A stretch of DNA of 22,134 nucleotides from Bacteroidales bacterium (GCA_016281475.1 JAEEIS010000097.1:1-22134); one strand, 5' to 3'; positions 7,482 through 16,337 are shown, counted from the first letter of the stretch. The notes: a model not told the origin generated them from the sequence alone. Numbers and translations: made by a program.

Positions 7482-9611
7482 ATGAAGAGAATAATACTAT
7501 TGGCCCTTATGCTGGTGAGCATAACGGCAATGGCACAGACCGTGCGGCTCGATGCCAACGGCAAAAGCGACGCCTCCACCCAGGTCGCACTGAGAAAGGC
7601 CAGCCGGCAGACCAAGGCTGGCGTGAACAAAGAGATTAGGATGCTCGCCAAGGTGAGCAAGCATTTCGATGCGCAGAAGCTGAAAGCCCAAGGCATCGTG
7701 GTCGGGTCGCAGGCTGGCGACATCGTCACCCTGCGCCTGTCGCCCGACAAGGCGGCCCTGCTCGACGAGAATGCCGACATACTGCAATACAGCGTGGCCT
7801 TCGACGTGTTCCCCACCATGAACCGCACCCGCACCGACACCCGCACCGACAGCGTGCAGGCCGGACTCGGCCTGCCCCAGGCCTATACGGGCGAGGGCGT
7901 GATTGTGGGCATCACCGACTGGGGCTTCGACTACACGAACCCCAACTACAACAACAACGGAGAGAGCAACCGCCGCCTGCTGCGCGCTTGGGACCAGTTC
8001 AGGCTGGCAGGACCTGCGCCCGAAGGCTTCGACTACGGCACCGAGATAGACAACCGTCACGACCTGTTGCAGGCCAAATGCGACACCTTCGGCCTCTACG
8101 GCTATGCCACCCACGGCACCCATGTGGCGGGCATTTCCGCCGGTCGCGGCATTGACGGCAACTACACCGGCCAGGCCCCCTACGCCAACCTGCTCTTTGC
8201 CTCGTTCCACCTCAACGGCGCGGCATGGATCGACGCTGTCAACTGGATGAAGAACGTGGCAAAAGAAGAAGGCAAGCGTCTGGTTATAAACAACAGCTGG
8301 GGCATGTACACGCTGGGACCCATCGACGGCACCTCGTTGGTGAGCCAGGCCATCAACAACCTGTCGGACAGCGGCATCGTGTTTGTCACCAGCGGTGGCA
8401 ACTGCGGCGACGACAAGTTCCACCTCTCTAAAACCTTCGTGCCCGGCACGAGCGACACCCTGCGCTCGCTGGCAAAATACTACGGCTCGCAAGAAATCGG
8501 ACAAGCCATCATCATGTGGGGCGAGCCGGGCAAGTCCTTCACGGGCTCGTTTGCCATGGTGAATGGCGAGGATTCGGCATGTTTCCGTTGGGTGAACACC
8601 ACCGACGGCTCTTTCTACCTCGACAGCGCACTGACTTGTGGCAACGACACCCTGCCCTTCGACATCACCGTGGAGTCGGCCAACACCTTTAACGACCGTC
8701 CCCATATACAAATTAATGTAGCCAAGAACAGAAACTACGAAATCCACATCGCCGTCACCGCCGAAGAGGGTACGGTGCATGTGTGGAATATGACCAACCT
8801 TGCCAACGGAGCCGGCAACATGGGTGCCGAATTCACCCGCGGACGCTCGCTTGCCTACACTAAAGGCGACAATGCCTGCGGCATAGGCGAACCTGCATGT
8901 GCCGAGAGCTGCATCACCGTGGCGGCGCACGCCGCCGACCGCACTCGTCCCAACGGCGAACTCGAAGCTGGAATACTGGCCGATTTCTCAAGCAAGGGAC
9001 CCGTCATCGACGGCCGTCGCAAACCCGATATCTCAGCACCCGGAACCGACGTGGTGTCGTCAATCAACTATTACACTACCGAAGTCTATACTGCGGTGAT
9101 GACCTATTCCTACGTCAACCGCCAATATATCTGGGCGCGAATGTCGGGTACATCCATGAGCTGCCCCGCCGTCACGGGCATAGTGGCCCTCATGCTGGAA
9201 GCCAACCCCAACATGTCGCCTCGCCACGTACGCGAAATACTGTGCCGCACTTCCCGCAACGACGAGCAGACCGGCCCGCTGCACGAGCGCGACAGCATGA
9301 GCGATGCCTGGGGATGGGGCAAGGTGAACGCACTGGCCGCCGTCAACGAAGCTTTGGCGCATGTGGACATAAACAACGCCGACGAAAAATGGTTTGCCAA
9401 GTCGCTCCAGCTGTACCCCAATCCTGCCGAGAGCCAGGTGACCGTCCTCACGGGCAGCCATTCGCCTGAGCGCGTGACGGTGTACAGCATCGACGGACGT
9501 ACCATTATGACCAAGGAGGTGGTGATGGAAGGAACGCTGGATGTGGCACGGCTGCCGCACGGCGTGTATATCGTCAAATGCGGAGCCCGCACGGCAAGAT
9601 TGGTACATTAA
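7482..9611 (+). CDS. Secreted subtilisin-like serine peptidase (S8) with T9SS tail
   Basis: 709 residues. The signal peptide MKRIILLALMLVSITAMAQ is followed by a propeptide-like region to about residue 125, then the S8 catalytic domain. Catalytic Asp is D146 in GITDWGFDY, His is H211 in HGTHVAG and Ser is S558 in GTSMSCPA. The long interval between His and Ser holds an inserted beta-rich domain (about residues 310-450), as in other Bacteroidota S8 peptidases. The last ~70 residues (LYPNPAESQVTV, VYSIDGRTI, LPHGVYIVKCG) form a type A T9SS C-terminal sorting domain, so the enzyme should cross the outer membrane and be surface-anchored or released. The substrate is unknown; nutrient protein digestion is a guess. 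The repeat-derived hairpin at 9617-9680 follows the stop. Confidence 0.92.
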   Translation: MKRIILLALMLVSITAMAQTVRLDANGKSDASTQVALRKASRQTKAGVNKEIRMLAKVSKHFDAQKLKAQGIVVGSQAGDIVTLRLSPDKAALLDENADILQYSVAFDVFPTMNRTRTDTRTDSVQAGLGLPQAYTGEGVIVGITDWGFDYTNPNYNNNGESNRRLLRAWDQFRLAGPAPEGFDYGTEIDNRHDLLQAKCDTFGLYGYATHGTHVAGISAGRGIDGNYTGQAPYANLLFASFHLNGAAWIDAVNWMKNVAKEEGKRLVINNSWGMYTLGPIDGTSLVSQAINNLSDSGIVFVTSGGNCGDDKFHLSKTFVPGTSDTLRSLAKYYGSQEIGQAIIMWGEPGKSFTGSFAMVNGEDSACFRWVNTTDGSFYLDSALTCGNDTLPFDITVESANTFNDRPHIQINVAKNRNYEIHIAVTAEEGTVHVWNMTNLANGAGNMGAEFTRGRSLAYTKGDNACGIGEPACAESCITVAAHAADRTRPNGELEAGILADFSSKGPVIDGRRKPDISAPGTDVVSSINYYTTEVYTAVMTYSYVNRQYIWARMSGTSMSCPAVTGIVALMLEANPNMSPRHVREILCRTSRNDEQTGPLHERDSMSDAWGWGKVNALAAVNEALAHVDINNADEKWFAKSLQLYPNPAESQVTVLTGSHSPERVTVYSIDGRTIMTKEVVMEGTLDVARLPHGVYIVKCGARTARLVH

Positions 9612-9616
9612 TAAAT

Positions 9617-9680
9617 GGTTAGAGGTTAGGGGTTAGATTTGAGAGAAGCTGCCGCCCCTAACCTCTACCCCCTTAACCCC
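9617..9680. repeat. C-rich intergenic repeat, copy A1, with inverted arms
   Basis: GGTTAGAGGTTAGGGGTTAG at 9617-9636 is followed by TTGAGAGAAGCTGCCGCCCC and CCCCTAACCTCTACCCCC. TAGAGGTTAGGGG (9620-9632) and CCCCTAACCTCTA (9655-9667) are exact inverted complements, giving a 13-bp stem with a 22-nt loop. It lies between the S8 peptidase stop and the next ATG. Related copies stand at 11227, 11810 and 16338. Confidence 0.8.
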
Positions 9681-9687
9681 TTTTCAG

Positions 9688-10650
9688 ATGCTGAAGATAT
9701 TCCGTACCGACATATTCATGCAGGCCATCATCATACTGATAGTGTCAGCAGTGATGTGGATGGGCGTTTTTATCGACCCGCAACCGATGCCTATGGTTGG
9801 AGGCGGGCAGCTATACTATTGGCTGACGGGACTACTGTCGCCACTGTGGGGGACAATAATAGCATACCTGTTGGTGCTGGTGGAGGGATTCCTGCTCAAT
9901 GGGATATTGTACCGCCACAAGATGATATCCCAAAGCACGTTGATGCCCATGCTGTTCTATGTGATAGCCATGAGTCTGGGCACCCCTACCCTCACCCCCA
10001 TCGTTCTCGGAAGCCTGATGCTCCTGCTGGCGATAGACCAGCTGATGCTGACCACCACCCTGCTGTCGCTGCCGCTGGACAAGGTGTTCGGAGCTGCAAG
10101 CTGCATCGCGCTAGGCACATTGTTCTGCCCCGCCATGGCGGTATTCTTTATCCCACTGGTGACCAGCATGTTCAACTACAGCCTGTATGGTTGGCGCGAT
10201 TGGACAATGCTGCTGCTTGGCATCATGGCCCCGTATCTGATAATGGAGACCATCTTCTTTGTCGGCAATCAGATGTTCTATCGTAACTATTTGATACTAT
10301 ATAGCTTCACCGATACGCATTGGGTGGCGAAAGGCAATTGGCTGGAATGGGTGGGCAGCAGCCTGTTCATACTGACACTGCTCATGGGCATAGGCGCGGC
10401 ATTTGTCAACAGCCAGAGCCATAACATCAATTTCAAGAAGAACATCACCACCCTGCTGCTATTCCTATTGGGCAGCCTGGCATATATGCTGTACACCAGC
10501 ATCATCCCCGTACCCACACAGGCGTTTGCACTGCCATTTGCCTGCTGCTGCACATCGCTGTTTATCGAGTCTCGTCGCAAAGAGTTTGGTGCCAACCTCC
10601 TCTTTGTGACGCTTATTCTTTTGTTTGTCATTTGGAGAATACTATCGTAA
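9688..10650 (+). CDS. Polytopic membrane protein, DUF6427-like
   Basis: 320 residues, almost entirely hydrophobic, with about eight to ten membrane segments (for example residues 11-26, 37-75, 88-105, 108-130, 150-168, 175-192, 225-245, 260-280 and 300-318). The opening [20 protein letters not shown] and the overall layout resemble the Bacteroidota-specific DUF6427 family, sometimes mislabelled beta-carotene monooxygenase. That match is from memory. No catalytic motif or charged membrane residue suggests a transported substrate. The stop overlaps the likely start of rnhB (TAATG at 10648-10652), so the two are translationally coupled. Confidence 0.6.
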   Translation: MLKIFRTDIFMQAIIILIVSAVMWMGVFIDPQPMPMVGGGQLYYWLTGLLSPLWGTIIAYLLVLVEGFLLNGILYRHKMISQSTLMPMLFYVIAMSLGTPTLTPIVLGSLMLLLAIDQLMLTTTLLSLPLDKVFGAASCIALGTLFCPAMAVFFIPLVTSMFNYSLYGWRDWTMLLLGIMAPYLIMETIFFVGNQMFYRNYLILYSFTDTHWVAKGNWLEWVGSSLFILTLLMGIGAAFVNSQSHNINFKKNITTLLLFLLGSLAYMLYTSIIPVPTQAFALPFACCCTSLFIESRRKEFGANLLFVTLILLFVIWRILS

Positions 10651-11231
10651 TGCTACTGTCTCAACATACACCCGACCTGATAGAATGCGGCTGCGACGAA
10701 GCCGGACGTGGCTGCCTTGCGGGAGCAGTGTATGCCGCGGCGGTGGTGCTGCCCAAAGACTACCACAACGAGAGGTTGAACGACTCGAAGCAGCTGACCG
10801 AACGCCAACGCTATCTGCTGCGCGACGAGATAGAACGCGATGCAGTGGCATGGGCGGTGTCATCGGTATCGGCAGAAGAGATTGACAAGATTAACATCCT
10901 CCGTGCATCGATGCACGCTATGAACCTTGCCGTGGCACAACTATCTGTCACCCCCGAGCTGCTGCTCATCGACGGCAACCGTTTCTACAACGAAAGCCTT
11001 ATCCCTTACTACACCATCGTCAAGGGCGACGGCAAGTATCTCTCCATCGCGGCGGCATCCATCCTCGCCAAGACCTACCGCGACGACTACATGAACCAAC
11101 TACACCAACAATACCCGCAGTATGGCTGGGACGGCAACAAAGGCTATCCCACCGCCGCCCACTATGCCGCGCTAGCACAATACGGAGCCACACCCGTGCA
11201 CAGAAAGTCGTTTAAACTAAAAAAGTGTTGA
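10650..11231 (+). CDS. rnhB: Ribonuclease HII
   Basis: Cytoplasmic endonuclease that cuts the RNA strand of RNA-DNA hybrids and removes single ribonucleotides from DNA. With the start at 10650 the product has 193 residues. Metal-binding residues fall at D16 and E17 in [12 protein letters not shown]108 in LLIDGNRF and D127 in [23 protein letters not shown] and GYPTAAHY are also typical. I chose 10650 over the in-frame ATG at 10632 because it gives the usual Bacteroidales N-terminus (MLL...[12 protein letters not shown]), places the catalytic residues at family-standard positions and forms TAATG with the upstream stop. The stop codon TGA (11229-11231) lies inside a dispersed intergenic repeat. 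Confidence 0.95.
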   Translation: MLLSQHTPDLIECGCDEAGRGCLAGAVYAAAVVLPKDYHNERLNDSKQLTERQRYLLRDEIERDAVAWAVSSVSAEEIDKINILRASMHAMNLAVAQLSVTPELLLIDGNRFYNESLIPYYTIVKGDGKYLSIAAASILAKTYRDDYMNQLHQQYPQYGWDGNKGYPTAAHYAALAQYGATPVHRKSFKLKKC

Positions 11232-11261
11232 GAGAAAGCTGCAGTCCCTAACTCCTAACCC
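11227..11261. repeat. C-rich intergenic repeat, copy A2
   Basis: GTTGAGAGAAAGCTGCAG followed by TCCCTAACTCCTAACCC. It matches the right half of copy A1 (TTGAGAGAAGCTGCCGCCCC + TAACCTCTACCCC). Its TGA is the stop codon of rnhB. The left GGTTAGAGGTTAG part is missing. Confidence 0.65.
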
Positions 11262-11276
11262 AATTTTCCATCATCA

Positions 11277-11798
11277 ATGAATCCTGTAGAGAAAATACGC
11301 GACCAACATCGGACCTCCATACTGCAACAGCTGGCGGCGAAGCCTCACCGTACGCGCATTATGCACCTACACGACATCCGCAACATAGGCCTCATCACAC
11401 TCCCTCCCACCAAAGACGAAGAGATAACCATCGCACAGTTTCTGCGCCACATGGATAAAAATGGCTCGACTGTGAAAATAATTGAGATGCCGACCAACAT
11501 GGAGGAGCATCTGGACAAATACGGGCTGCCCAAAGACACACTCACAAAGGATTTTACCAGCTATCACTACGACCTGCTTATCAACGCCACCCCCACCGAC
11601 AACCTATTTGGGAAATATGTCACCCTCGCATCCTCGTCCAGTCTGCGCGTCGCCTATCAGGACACCACCCTACCCACTCACGACGCTACCCTCTCAACAT
11701 ACGACCTCATCATCCGGGGCAACGGTCCCATGGTCCTCTCCCAATACCTTCCCGACCTACTCAACATTCTCATGAAGATACGAAAGACTCCATCGTAA
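11277..11798 (+). CDS. DUF6913-like protein
   Basis: 173 residues, soluble, no signal peptide. Alternating beta/alpha segments are visible: GLITLPPTKDEEITIAQFLR, KNGSTVKIIEMP, YHYDLLINATP, SLRVAYQ, then YDLIIRGNGPMVLSQYLPDL and a C-terminal helix. The pattern (a residue-shift sentence ..IGLI..P..DEE.., then a DLLI.....D.....Y segment) recalls DUF6913, a Bacteroidota family of unknown function that I remember sitting next to dapA, as it does here (89 nt upstream). The assignment rests on memory of the family and is moderate. No catalytic signature was recognised. Confidence 0.55.
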   Translation: MNPVEKIRDQHRTSILQQLAAKPHRTRIMHLHDIRNIGLITLPPTKDEEITIAQFLRHMDKNGSTVKIIEMPTNMEEHLDKYGLPKDTLTKDFTSYHYDLLINATPTDNLFGKYVTLASSSSLRVAYQDTTLPTHDATLSTYDLIIRGNGPMVLSQYLPDLLNILMKIRKTPS

Positions 11799-11809
11799 AC
11801 GTAAAAAAA

Positions 11810-11852
11810 GGTTAGAGGTTAGCGTTGAGAGAAAACCAAACCCCTATCCTCC
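11810..11852. repeat. C-rich intergenic repeat, copy A3 (degraded)
   Basis: GGTTAGAGGTTAG at 11810-11822, then GTTGAGAGAAAA and CCCCTATCCTCC. It has the same order of parts as copy A1 but with weaker matches. It sits between the DUF6913-like gene and dapA. Confidence 0.6.
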
Positions 11853-11886
11853 AAAAAATATAAACATTGCGATAAGATATAGAATT

Positions 11887-12771
11887 ATGAAGAATCCATT
11901 TATCGGAACCGGCGTCGCGCTGGTGACACCATTCAGAAAACCCGTCTCCATCGACTTTAGCAAGCTGGAGGCCTTAATCAACAACATCATAGCCAACGGC
12001 GTGGACTACATTGTGGCACTGGGCACCACCAGCGAAGCCGCCACCATGACCGACACCGAACGCCACGCCCTTCAGGACTTTATCATCGAGACCGTGGCAG
12101 GCCGCTGCCCCATCATGCTGGGGCTGGGTGGCAACAACACGCTGGCGGTCACCGATGCCATCGCCAACACTAATTTCGACGGCATCAGTGGCATACTCTC
12201 CGTGGCCCCCTACTACAACAAGCCCAACCAGCGCGGACTGGCACAGCACTTTAAGCAAATAGCCGAGTCGTCGCCTGTGCCGGTGGTGATATACAATGTG
12301 CCAGGGCGCACAGGCGTGAACATCGCCGCCGACACCACTCTGCAACTGGCAGAGGAATGCCCCAACATCATCGGCATCAAGGAGGCCTCGGGCAACATCG
12401 CCCAAGTGATGCAAATATTGAGAAACAAACCCGAAAAATTCCTTGTTATTTCAGGCGATGACTCGCTCACCTACCCCATGATTACGTTGGGTGCGGCGGG
12501 CGTTATCTCGGTTATAGCCAACGCGCTGCCCAAAGAGATGTCGTCCATGGTGAAGTATGCGTTGAAAGGCGACCTGAAGAAGGCCCTGCCCCTGCACTAC
12601 CGCATGCTGCCACTGATGAATGCCATCTTCGAGGAGGGCAACCCGTCGGGCATCAAGGCGTTGCTAGAGATTCAGGGCATGATAGCCAACAACCTGCGCA
12701 TGCCGCTGGTGAAGGTGTCCAAGCCGCTCTACAACAAACTGTCGCAGTACTATGACGAATTTAACGCATAA
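11887..12771 (+). CDS. dapA: 4-hydroxy-tetrahydrodipicolinate synthase
   Basis: Condenses pyruvate with aspartate-4-semialdehyde in the diaminopimelate/lysine pathway, feeding peptidoglycan and lysine. The 294-residue TIM-barrel protein shows GTGVALVTPF at the N-terminus, LGTTSEAATM (phosphate/carboxylate-binding Thr pair), APYYNKPNQRG, the proton-relay tyrosine Y136 in VIYNVPGRTG, and the Schiff-base lysine K165 in GIKEASGN. Length and motifs are standard. The 3' end overlaps the thioesterase start by 20 nt, so these two are translated from one message. No -7 box is evident in the 88 nt upstream. Confidence 0.96.
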   Translation: MKNPFIGTGVALVTPFRKPVSIDFSKLEALINNIIANGVDYIVALGTTSEAATMTDTERHALQDFIIETVAGRCPIMLGLGGNNTLAVTDAIANTNFDGISGILSVAPYYNKPNQRGLAQHFKQIAESSPVPVVIYNVPGRTGVNIAADTTLQLAEECPNIIGIKEASGNIAQVMQILRNKPEKFLVISGDDSLTYPMITLGAAGVISVIANALPKEMSSMVKYALKGDLKKALPLHYRMLPLMNAIFEEGNPSGIKALLEIQGMIANNLRMPLVKVSKPLYNKLSQYYDEFNA

Positions 12772-13168
12772 GGCACAGGAGCGTTTCGCCCACGACCGCT
12801 ACGCCACCGAAGTGACAGGCATACGCATCGAGGCTGCCGAAGAGGGGTACGCCCGCTGCTCATTGACGCTCACACCCCTGCACCGCAATGCTATGGGCGC
12901 TGTGATGGGCGGTGTGCCGTTCACCCTTGCCGACCTTGCCTTTGCCATTGCTGCCAACAGCCACTGCCTTGCAGACGAAGAACCGCTGCAATGGGTGTCG
13001 CTCAACAGCAACATACAATACCTTGGACAAACAGGAGGTGGCACCCTGGTGGCAGAAACCCACTGTGTGAAACAAGGTATCAGCACATGTGTCTACTCCA
13101 TATCAATCCATGACGAACACAACAAGCCTATCGCACTAGTCACCACCACAGGAATACACTTAAACTGA
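12752..13168 (+). CDS. PaaI-type hotdog-fold thioesterase
   Basis: 138 residues of single-domain hotdog fold. The central helix motif is NAMGAVMGGVPFTLADLAFA; the usual N...G..(H/Q)GG....L.D pattern is kept, except that the residue before GG is Met rather than His or Gln. The following strands WVSLNSNIQYLGQT and GGGTLVAETHCVKQGIST fit acyl-CoA thioesterases of the PaaI group. The substrate is not known. The ATG at 12752 lies inside the end of dapA, and the polyprenyl synthase gene starts 4 nt after its stop, so dapA, this gene and the synthase form a tight unit. Confidence 0.85.
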   Translation: MTNLTHKAQERFAHDRYATEVTGIRIEAAEEGYARCSLTLTPLHRNAMGAVMGGVPFTLADLAFAIAANSHCLADEEPLQWVSLNSNIQYLGQTGGGTLVAETHCVKQGISTCVYSISIHDEHNKPIALVTTTGIHLN

Positions 13169-13172
13169 CCCC

Positions 13173-13994
13173 ATGACACTCACCGAACTCATACAACCCG
13201 CACAGCCCCACTTCGACCTGTTCCAAGAGGAATATCAGCGTCGCACACACAGTACAGTGCCGCTGCTCAAAGAGGTTGAAGAATACCTGAGCCAAACCCC
13301 AGGTAAGAGGCTGCGACCCCTCTTGGTGTTGCTGGCTGCAAAAGCCTGTGGCACGACGACTAACAGCCACATCCTCATTGCGACAATCGTTGAAATGCTA
13401 CACAACGCCACCTTGATGCACGACGACGTGGTGGACGAATCCCCCCTACGTCGCGGTAACGACTCGGTGCGCCACCGCTGGGGCAACCAAGTGGCGGTGC
13501 TCTGCGGCGACTACTATTTATCGCAAACCATGTCGGCACTGCACGAAATAAACGACAGCAACACAACCCGCATAGTCAACAATGCGGTTCGCACCATGTG
13601 CGAAGGCGAGCTGAAACAATTGGCATCAGCCAACCGCCCGCTGGACACAGAGACATATATCGACATCATCGGCAGCAAGACCGCCTCGCTGCTGTCGGCG
13701 TGTTGTGAATTGGGTGCCTGCCACATCGGATGCCAGACACAACCACCCCATAGGCAGGCTCTGCGCGACTTCGGCTACCACTACGGCATCGTGTTCCAGA
13801 TACGCGACGACATGCACGACACCGATGCCCGCCATGATGCCACCCTGCAGAGCACCACCAACCCACAACAGCTCATCGACCGCCACACCCAGCTGGCCAT
13901 TGAGGCACTGAGCACCCTACCCGACACACCCGCCCATCGGTCGTTACGCTCGTTGCTGCTCCCCGACGCTCCCCAGCCCACAAACCAACAGTAG
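13173..13994 (+). CDS. Polyprenyl diphosphate synthase family protein, shortened
   Basis: Trans-isoprenyl diphosphate synthase fold (all-helical), normally making C15-C40+ diphosphates for quinone or lipid carriers. It keeps PGKRLRPLLVLLAAKA, the first Asp-rich motif MHDDVVDE with D84, D85 and D88, the following RRG, CGDYYLSQT, KTASLLSACCELGA, and the second motif FQIRDDMHDTD (D212, D213, D216). It is only 273 residues; relatives are near 320-325. The missing part lies after the second motif: the family's GKPTGND..EGKLTLP segment is absent, and about 25 residues later the sequence joins a C-terminal helix like the normal end (TQLAIEALSTLPDTPAHRSL). The gene reads cleanly without a frameshift, so this is an internal deletion or a divergent short form, not an assembly stop. 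Activity is uncertain. Confidence 0.85.
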   Translation: MTLTELIQPAQPHFDLFQEEYQRRTHSTVPLLKEVEEYLSQTPGKRLRPLLVLLAAKACGTTTNSHILIATIVEMLHNATLMHDDVVDESPLRRGNDSVRHRWGNQVAVLCGDYYLSQTMSALHEINDSNTTRIVNNAVRTMCEGELKQLASANRPLDTETYIDIIGSKTASLLSACCELGACHIGCQTQPPHRQALRDFGYHYGIVFQIRDDMHDTDARHDATLQSTTNPQQLIDRHTQLAIEALSTLPDTPAHRSLRSLLLPDAPQPTNQQ

Positions 13995-14062
13995 TTTTTT
14001 TCTACATCACTACAAGAATAATACAAAAAATAATACCAAAGCAATAAACAATCATTATTACC

Positions 14063-14566
14063 ATGAAAAAGTTAATCCTAACACTTACATGTATTGCACT
14101 CGGCGGCATCGCACTGGCACAGAATGCCCAGCTGCCCCAAAACATCACCATCAAGGCGTTGGACGGCACCTCGGTGCAGACCTCGGCCATCCAAAACGAC
14201 GGCAAGCCCATGATCATCAGCTTCTGGGCCACATGGTGCAAACCCTGCAACCGCGAGCTCAACACCATCAAGGAGGTCTACGAGGAATGGCAGGAGGAGA
14301 CCGGCGTGAAGCTGGTTGCCATCTCCATCGACGACGCCCGCAGCGCGGCACGCGTGAAACCCCATGTGGACGGCAACGGCTGGGAATACGAGGTGTATCT
14401 CGACCAGAACCAAGATTTCAAGCGCGCCATGAACGTGGTGAACGTGCCCCACACCTTTGTGGTCAACGGCAAGGGCGAGATTGTGTGGCAGCACACCTCG
14501 TTTGTCGAAGGCAGCGAAGAGGAACTGCTCGAAGTGGTCAAGAAGGCAATGACAGTTGAAAATTGA
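14063..14566 (+). CDS. Exported TlpA/ResA-like thioredoxin
   Basis: 167 residues with a signal peptide (MKKLILTLTCIALGGIALAQ), so periplasmic. It has a thioredoxin fold with the redox motif WCKPC (C59, C62) in FWATWCKPCNREL, the later VPHTFVVNGKGEIVWQ stretch containing the cis-proline, and a short C-terminal helix. It probably reduces or shuffles disulfides of envelope proteins. It begins a three-gene group with the DUF6029 and Omp28 genes. The last residues VEN and the TGA stop (14564-14566) are encoded by the first arm of an AT-rich inverted repeat, so the C-terminus was probably set by repeat insertion. Between 13995 and 14062 there is an AT-rich leader without a clear -7 box. Confidence 0.92.
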   Translation: MKKLILTLTCIALGGIALAQNAQLPQNITIKALDGTSVQTSAIQNDGKPMIISFWATWCKPCNRELNTIKEVYEEWQEETGVKLVAISIDDARSAARVKPHVDGNGWEYEVYLDQNQDFKRAMNVVNVPHTFVVNGKGEIVWQHTSFVEGSEEELLEVVKKAMTVEN

Positions 14567-14635
14567 AAATTGAAACCTCGCAGGGGCGAATAATATGTCA
14601 AATAATTTCAATTTTCACCTTTCAATTTTCAATTT
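14560..14635. repeat. AT-rich inverted repeat after tlpA-like gene
   Basis: AAATTGAAAATTGAAA at 14560-14575 and its exact complement TTTCAATTTTCAATTT at 14620-14635 form a 16-bp stem. Further TTCAATTTTCA copies lie in the loop. It overlaps the stop codon of the thioredoxin gene. It belongs to the same family as 3321-3423 and 17318-17428. Confidence 0.75.
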
Positions 14636-14663
14636 CCTAACCTCTATTTTACCCCCTATTGTT

Positions 14664-16322
14664 ATGAAAAAGCCAATTATTATCATTCTATTTCTCATTT
14701 TTCAATTATCGGTTTACAATTCGCTATCGGCCCAGGGTATCATGGGCGGGCATGTGACGGGCAACGTTCAGTTGGACGGTCAATTGTCCCGTGCCGACAG
14801 TGTCATCGGCGCACAGGATGTACCCGAGAAGCTGCTGATGAACGCCCGCGCCGACATACTCTACACCAACGGTGACTTCAGCGCTGGCCTGCGCTTCGAG
14901 GCCTATCAGAACCCCATGCTGGGCTTCGACAACCTGTATCAAGGCGAAGGCATTGCCAACTATTTTGTCAGTTACCAAGGCGACATTATTAGCGTTACGG
15001 CAGGTAACTTCTATGAGCAGTTCGGCAGCGGCATGATTCTCCGCGCCTACGAGGACCGCTACCTGGGGCTTGACAACTCTCTGCGCGGCCTCAATGTGGC
15101 ACTGCGCCCCTTCAAGGGCATCACCATCAAGGCCCTTGCTGGCAAACAGCGTTACTATTGGAACTACAGCAACAGCCTGGTCCGTGGCATCGACGGCGAA
15201 GTGAACCTCAACAGCATCATCACCTCGATGGCCGACAGTAAGTTGCGTGCCACCTTGGGTGCTGGGTTTGTGAGCAAATACGAGGATTATGAGAATATCT
15301 ATGTCGACCAAAGCCACACCTACAACCTCCCACTCAACGTAGGTGCCGGTTCGGTGCGCATGGACCTCGCCTACGGCAACTGGGGCCTGCAGACCGAATA
15401 TGCCCGCAAGGGTCAGGACCCCAGCATCATCAACGACTTCATCTACCGCAATGGCGAAGCCCTGATGGTCAACGCCACCTACTCACAGAAGGGCTTCAGC
15501 GCCAACCTTCAGGCCAAGCGGGTGGACAATATGTGCTACAAGTCGGAACGGCTTGAAACGGGCGAGATGCTCTATATCAACTATATCCCCGCCATCACCA
15601 AGCAGCACACCTACGCCTTCCTGAGCATGTATCCCTACGCCACTCAGACCACCGGCGAGATGGGCCTGCAGGGCGACGTGATGTATAAGATTAAGAAAGA
15701 GACCCTGCTCGGCGGCAAATACGGCACCGACATCCACCTCAACGCCTCCGTCATCACCGCCATCGACACCGTCCAGGTCCCCGGCGTGGGTATCGGCTAC
15801 CAGTCCGACTGGTTCAAGACGGGCGACCTCTATTATGCCGACGCCTCGGTCGAGGTGGCAAAGAAACTCAGCAAGGACCTCAAGCTCACCTGCACCTACG
15901 GCTACCAGATTTTCAACCCCGTGGTGGAAGGTCACAACGGCCCCCTGCACCACAACCACGTGGTTGTGGGCGACCTCACTTGGAAAATCAACAAGAAGAA
16001 TGTCGTCCGTTTCGAAGCCGAGTGGATGGGCAGCGACAGCAAGTACGACCCCAACGTGGACGACAAGCGTTGCGGCGACTGGATTATGGGGCTGGTGGAA
16101 TACAACTTCACCAGCGCGTGGTTCGTCTCGGTCAGCGACCAGTATGCCTACCGCGACGGCGTGGGCAACTACTACAACGTGAGCGTGGGCTACAACCACG
16201 GTGCCACCCGCCTGCAGCTGGGCTACGGCAAGCAGCGCGAGGGTCTGCTGTGCATCGGCGGCGTGTGCCGTCAGGTGCCAGCCAGCAACGGCCTTACATT
16301 CAGCTTGACAACTTCATTTTAA
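14664..16322 (+). CDS. DUF6029 family outer-membrane protein
   Basis: 552 residues from the ATG at 14664, which gives a signal peptide (MKKPIIIILFLIFQLSVYNS, then LSAQ). An in-frame ATG at 14595 would add 23 residues translated from repeat sequence and is rejected. The mature part is rich in alternating aromatic/polar beta strands typical of an outer-membrane barrel. It contains ADILYTNGDFSAGLRFEAY, MLGFDNLYQGEG, VTAGNFYEQFGSGMILRAYE, GIDGEVNLN and a final aromatic strand ending LTFSLTTSF. These match DUF6029 as I know it from Bacteroidota. The function is unknown. The gene lies between a periplasmic thioredoxin and an Omp28 lipoprotein, a grouping I have seen before in the phylum, which suggests a shared role in envelope redox or transport. 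A C-rich repeat separates it from the Omp28 gene. Confidence 0.85.
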   Translation: MKKPIIIILFLIFQLSVYNSLSAQGIMGGHVTGNVQLDGQLSRADSVIGAQDVPEKLLMNARADILYTNGDFSAGLRFEAYQNPMLGFDNLYQGEGIANYFVSYQGDIISVTAGNFYEQFGSGMILRAYEDRYLGLDNSLRGLNVALRPFKGITIKALAGKQRYYWNYSNSLVRGIDGEVNLNSIITSMADSKLRATLGAGFVSKYEDYENIYVDQSHTYNLPLNVGAGSVRMDLAYGNWGLQTEYARKGQDPSIINDFIYRNGEALMVNATYSQKGFSANLQAKRVDNMCYKSERLETGEMLYINYIPAITKQHTYAFLSMYPYATQTTGEMGLQGDVMYKIKKETLLGGKYGTDIHLNASVITAIDTVQVPGVGIGYQSDWFKTGDLYYADASVEVAKKLSKDLKLTCTYGYQIFNPVVEGHNGPLHHNHVVVGDLTWKINKKNVVRFEAEWMGSDSKYDPNVDDKRCGDWIMGLVEYNFTSAWFVSVSDQYAYRDGVGNYYNVSVGYNHGATRLQLGYGKQREGLLCIGGVCRQVPASNGLTFSLTTSF

Positions 16323-16337
16323 ATTTTAAATTGAAAA

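Noticed and set aside
7497..8930. 477-codon minus-strand frame opposite the S8 peptidase gene
   Set aside because: Lies entirely within the confirmed peptidase gene; no motif or start signal of its own.
10632..10649. Longer rnhB start at 10632
   Set aside because: The extra six residues (MENTIV) are not part of the usual N-terminus; the ATG at 10650 gives TAATG coupling and standard numbering of catalytic residues.
14595..14663. Longer start for the DUF6029 protein
   Set aside because: The added 23 residues come from repeat sequence and would bury the signal peptide that begins at 14664.
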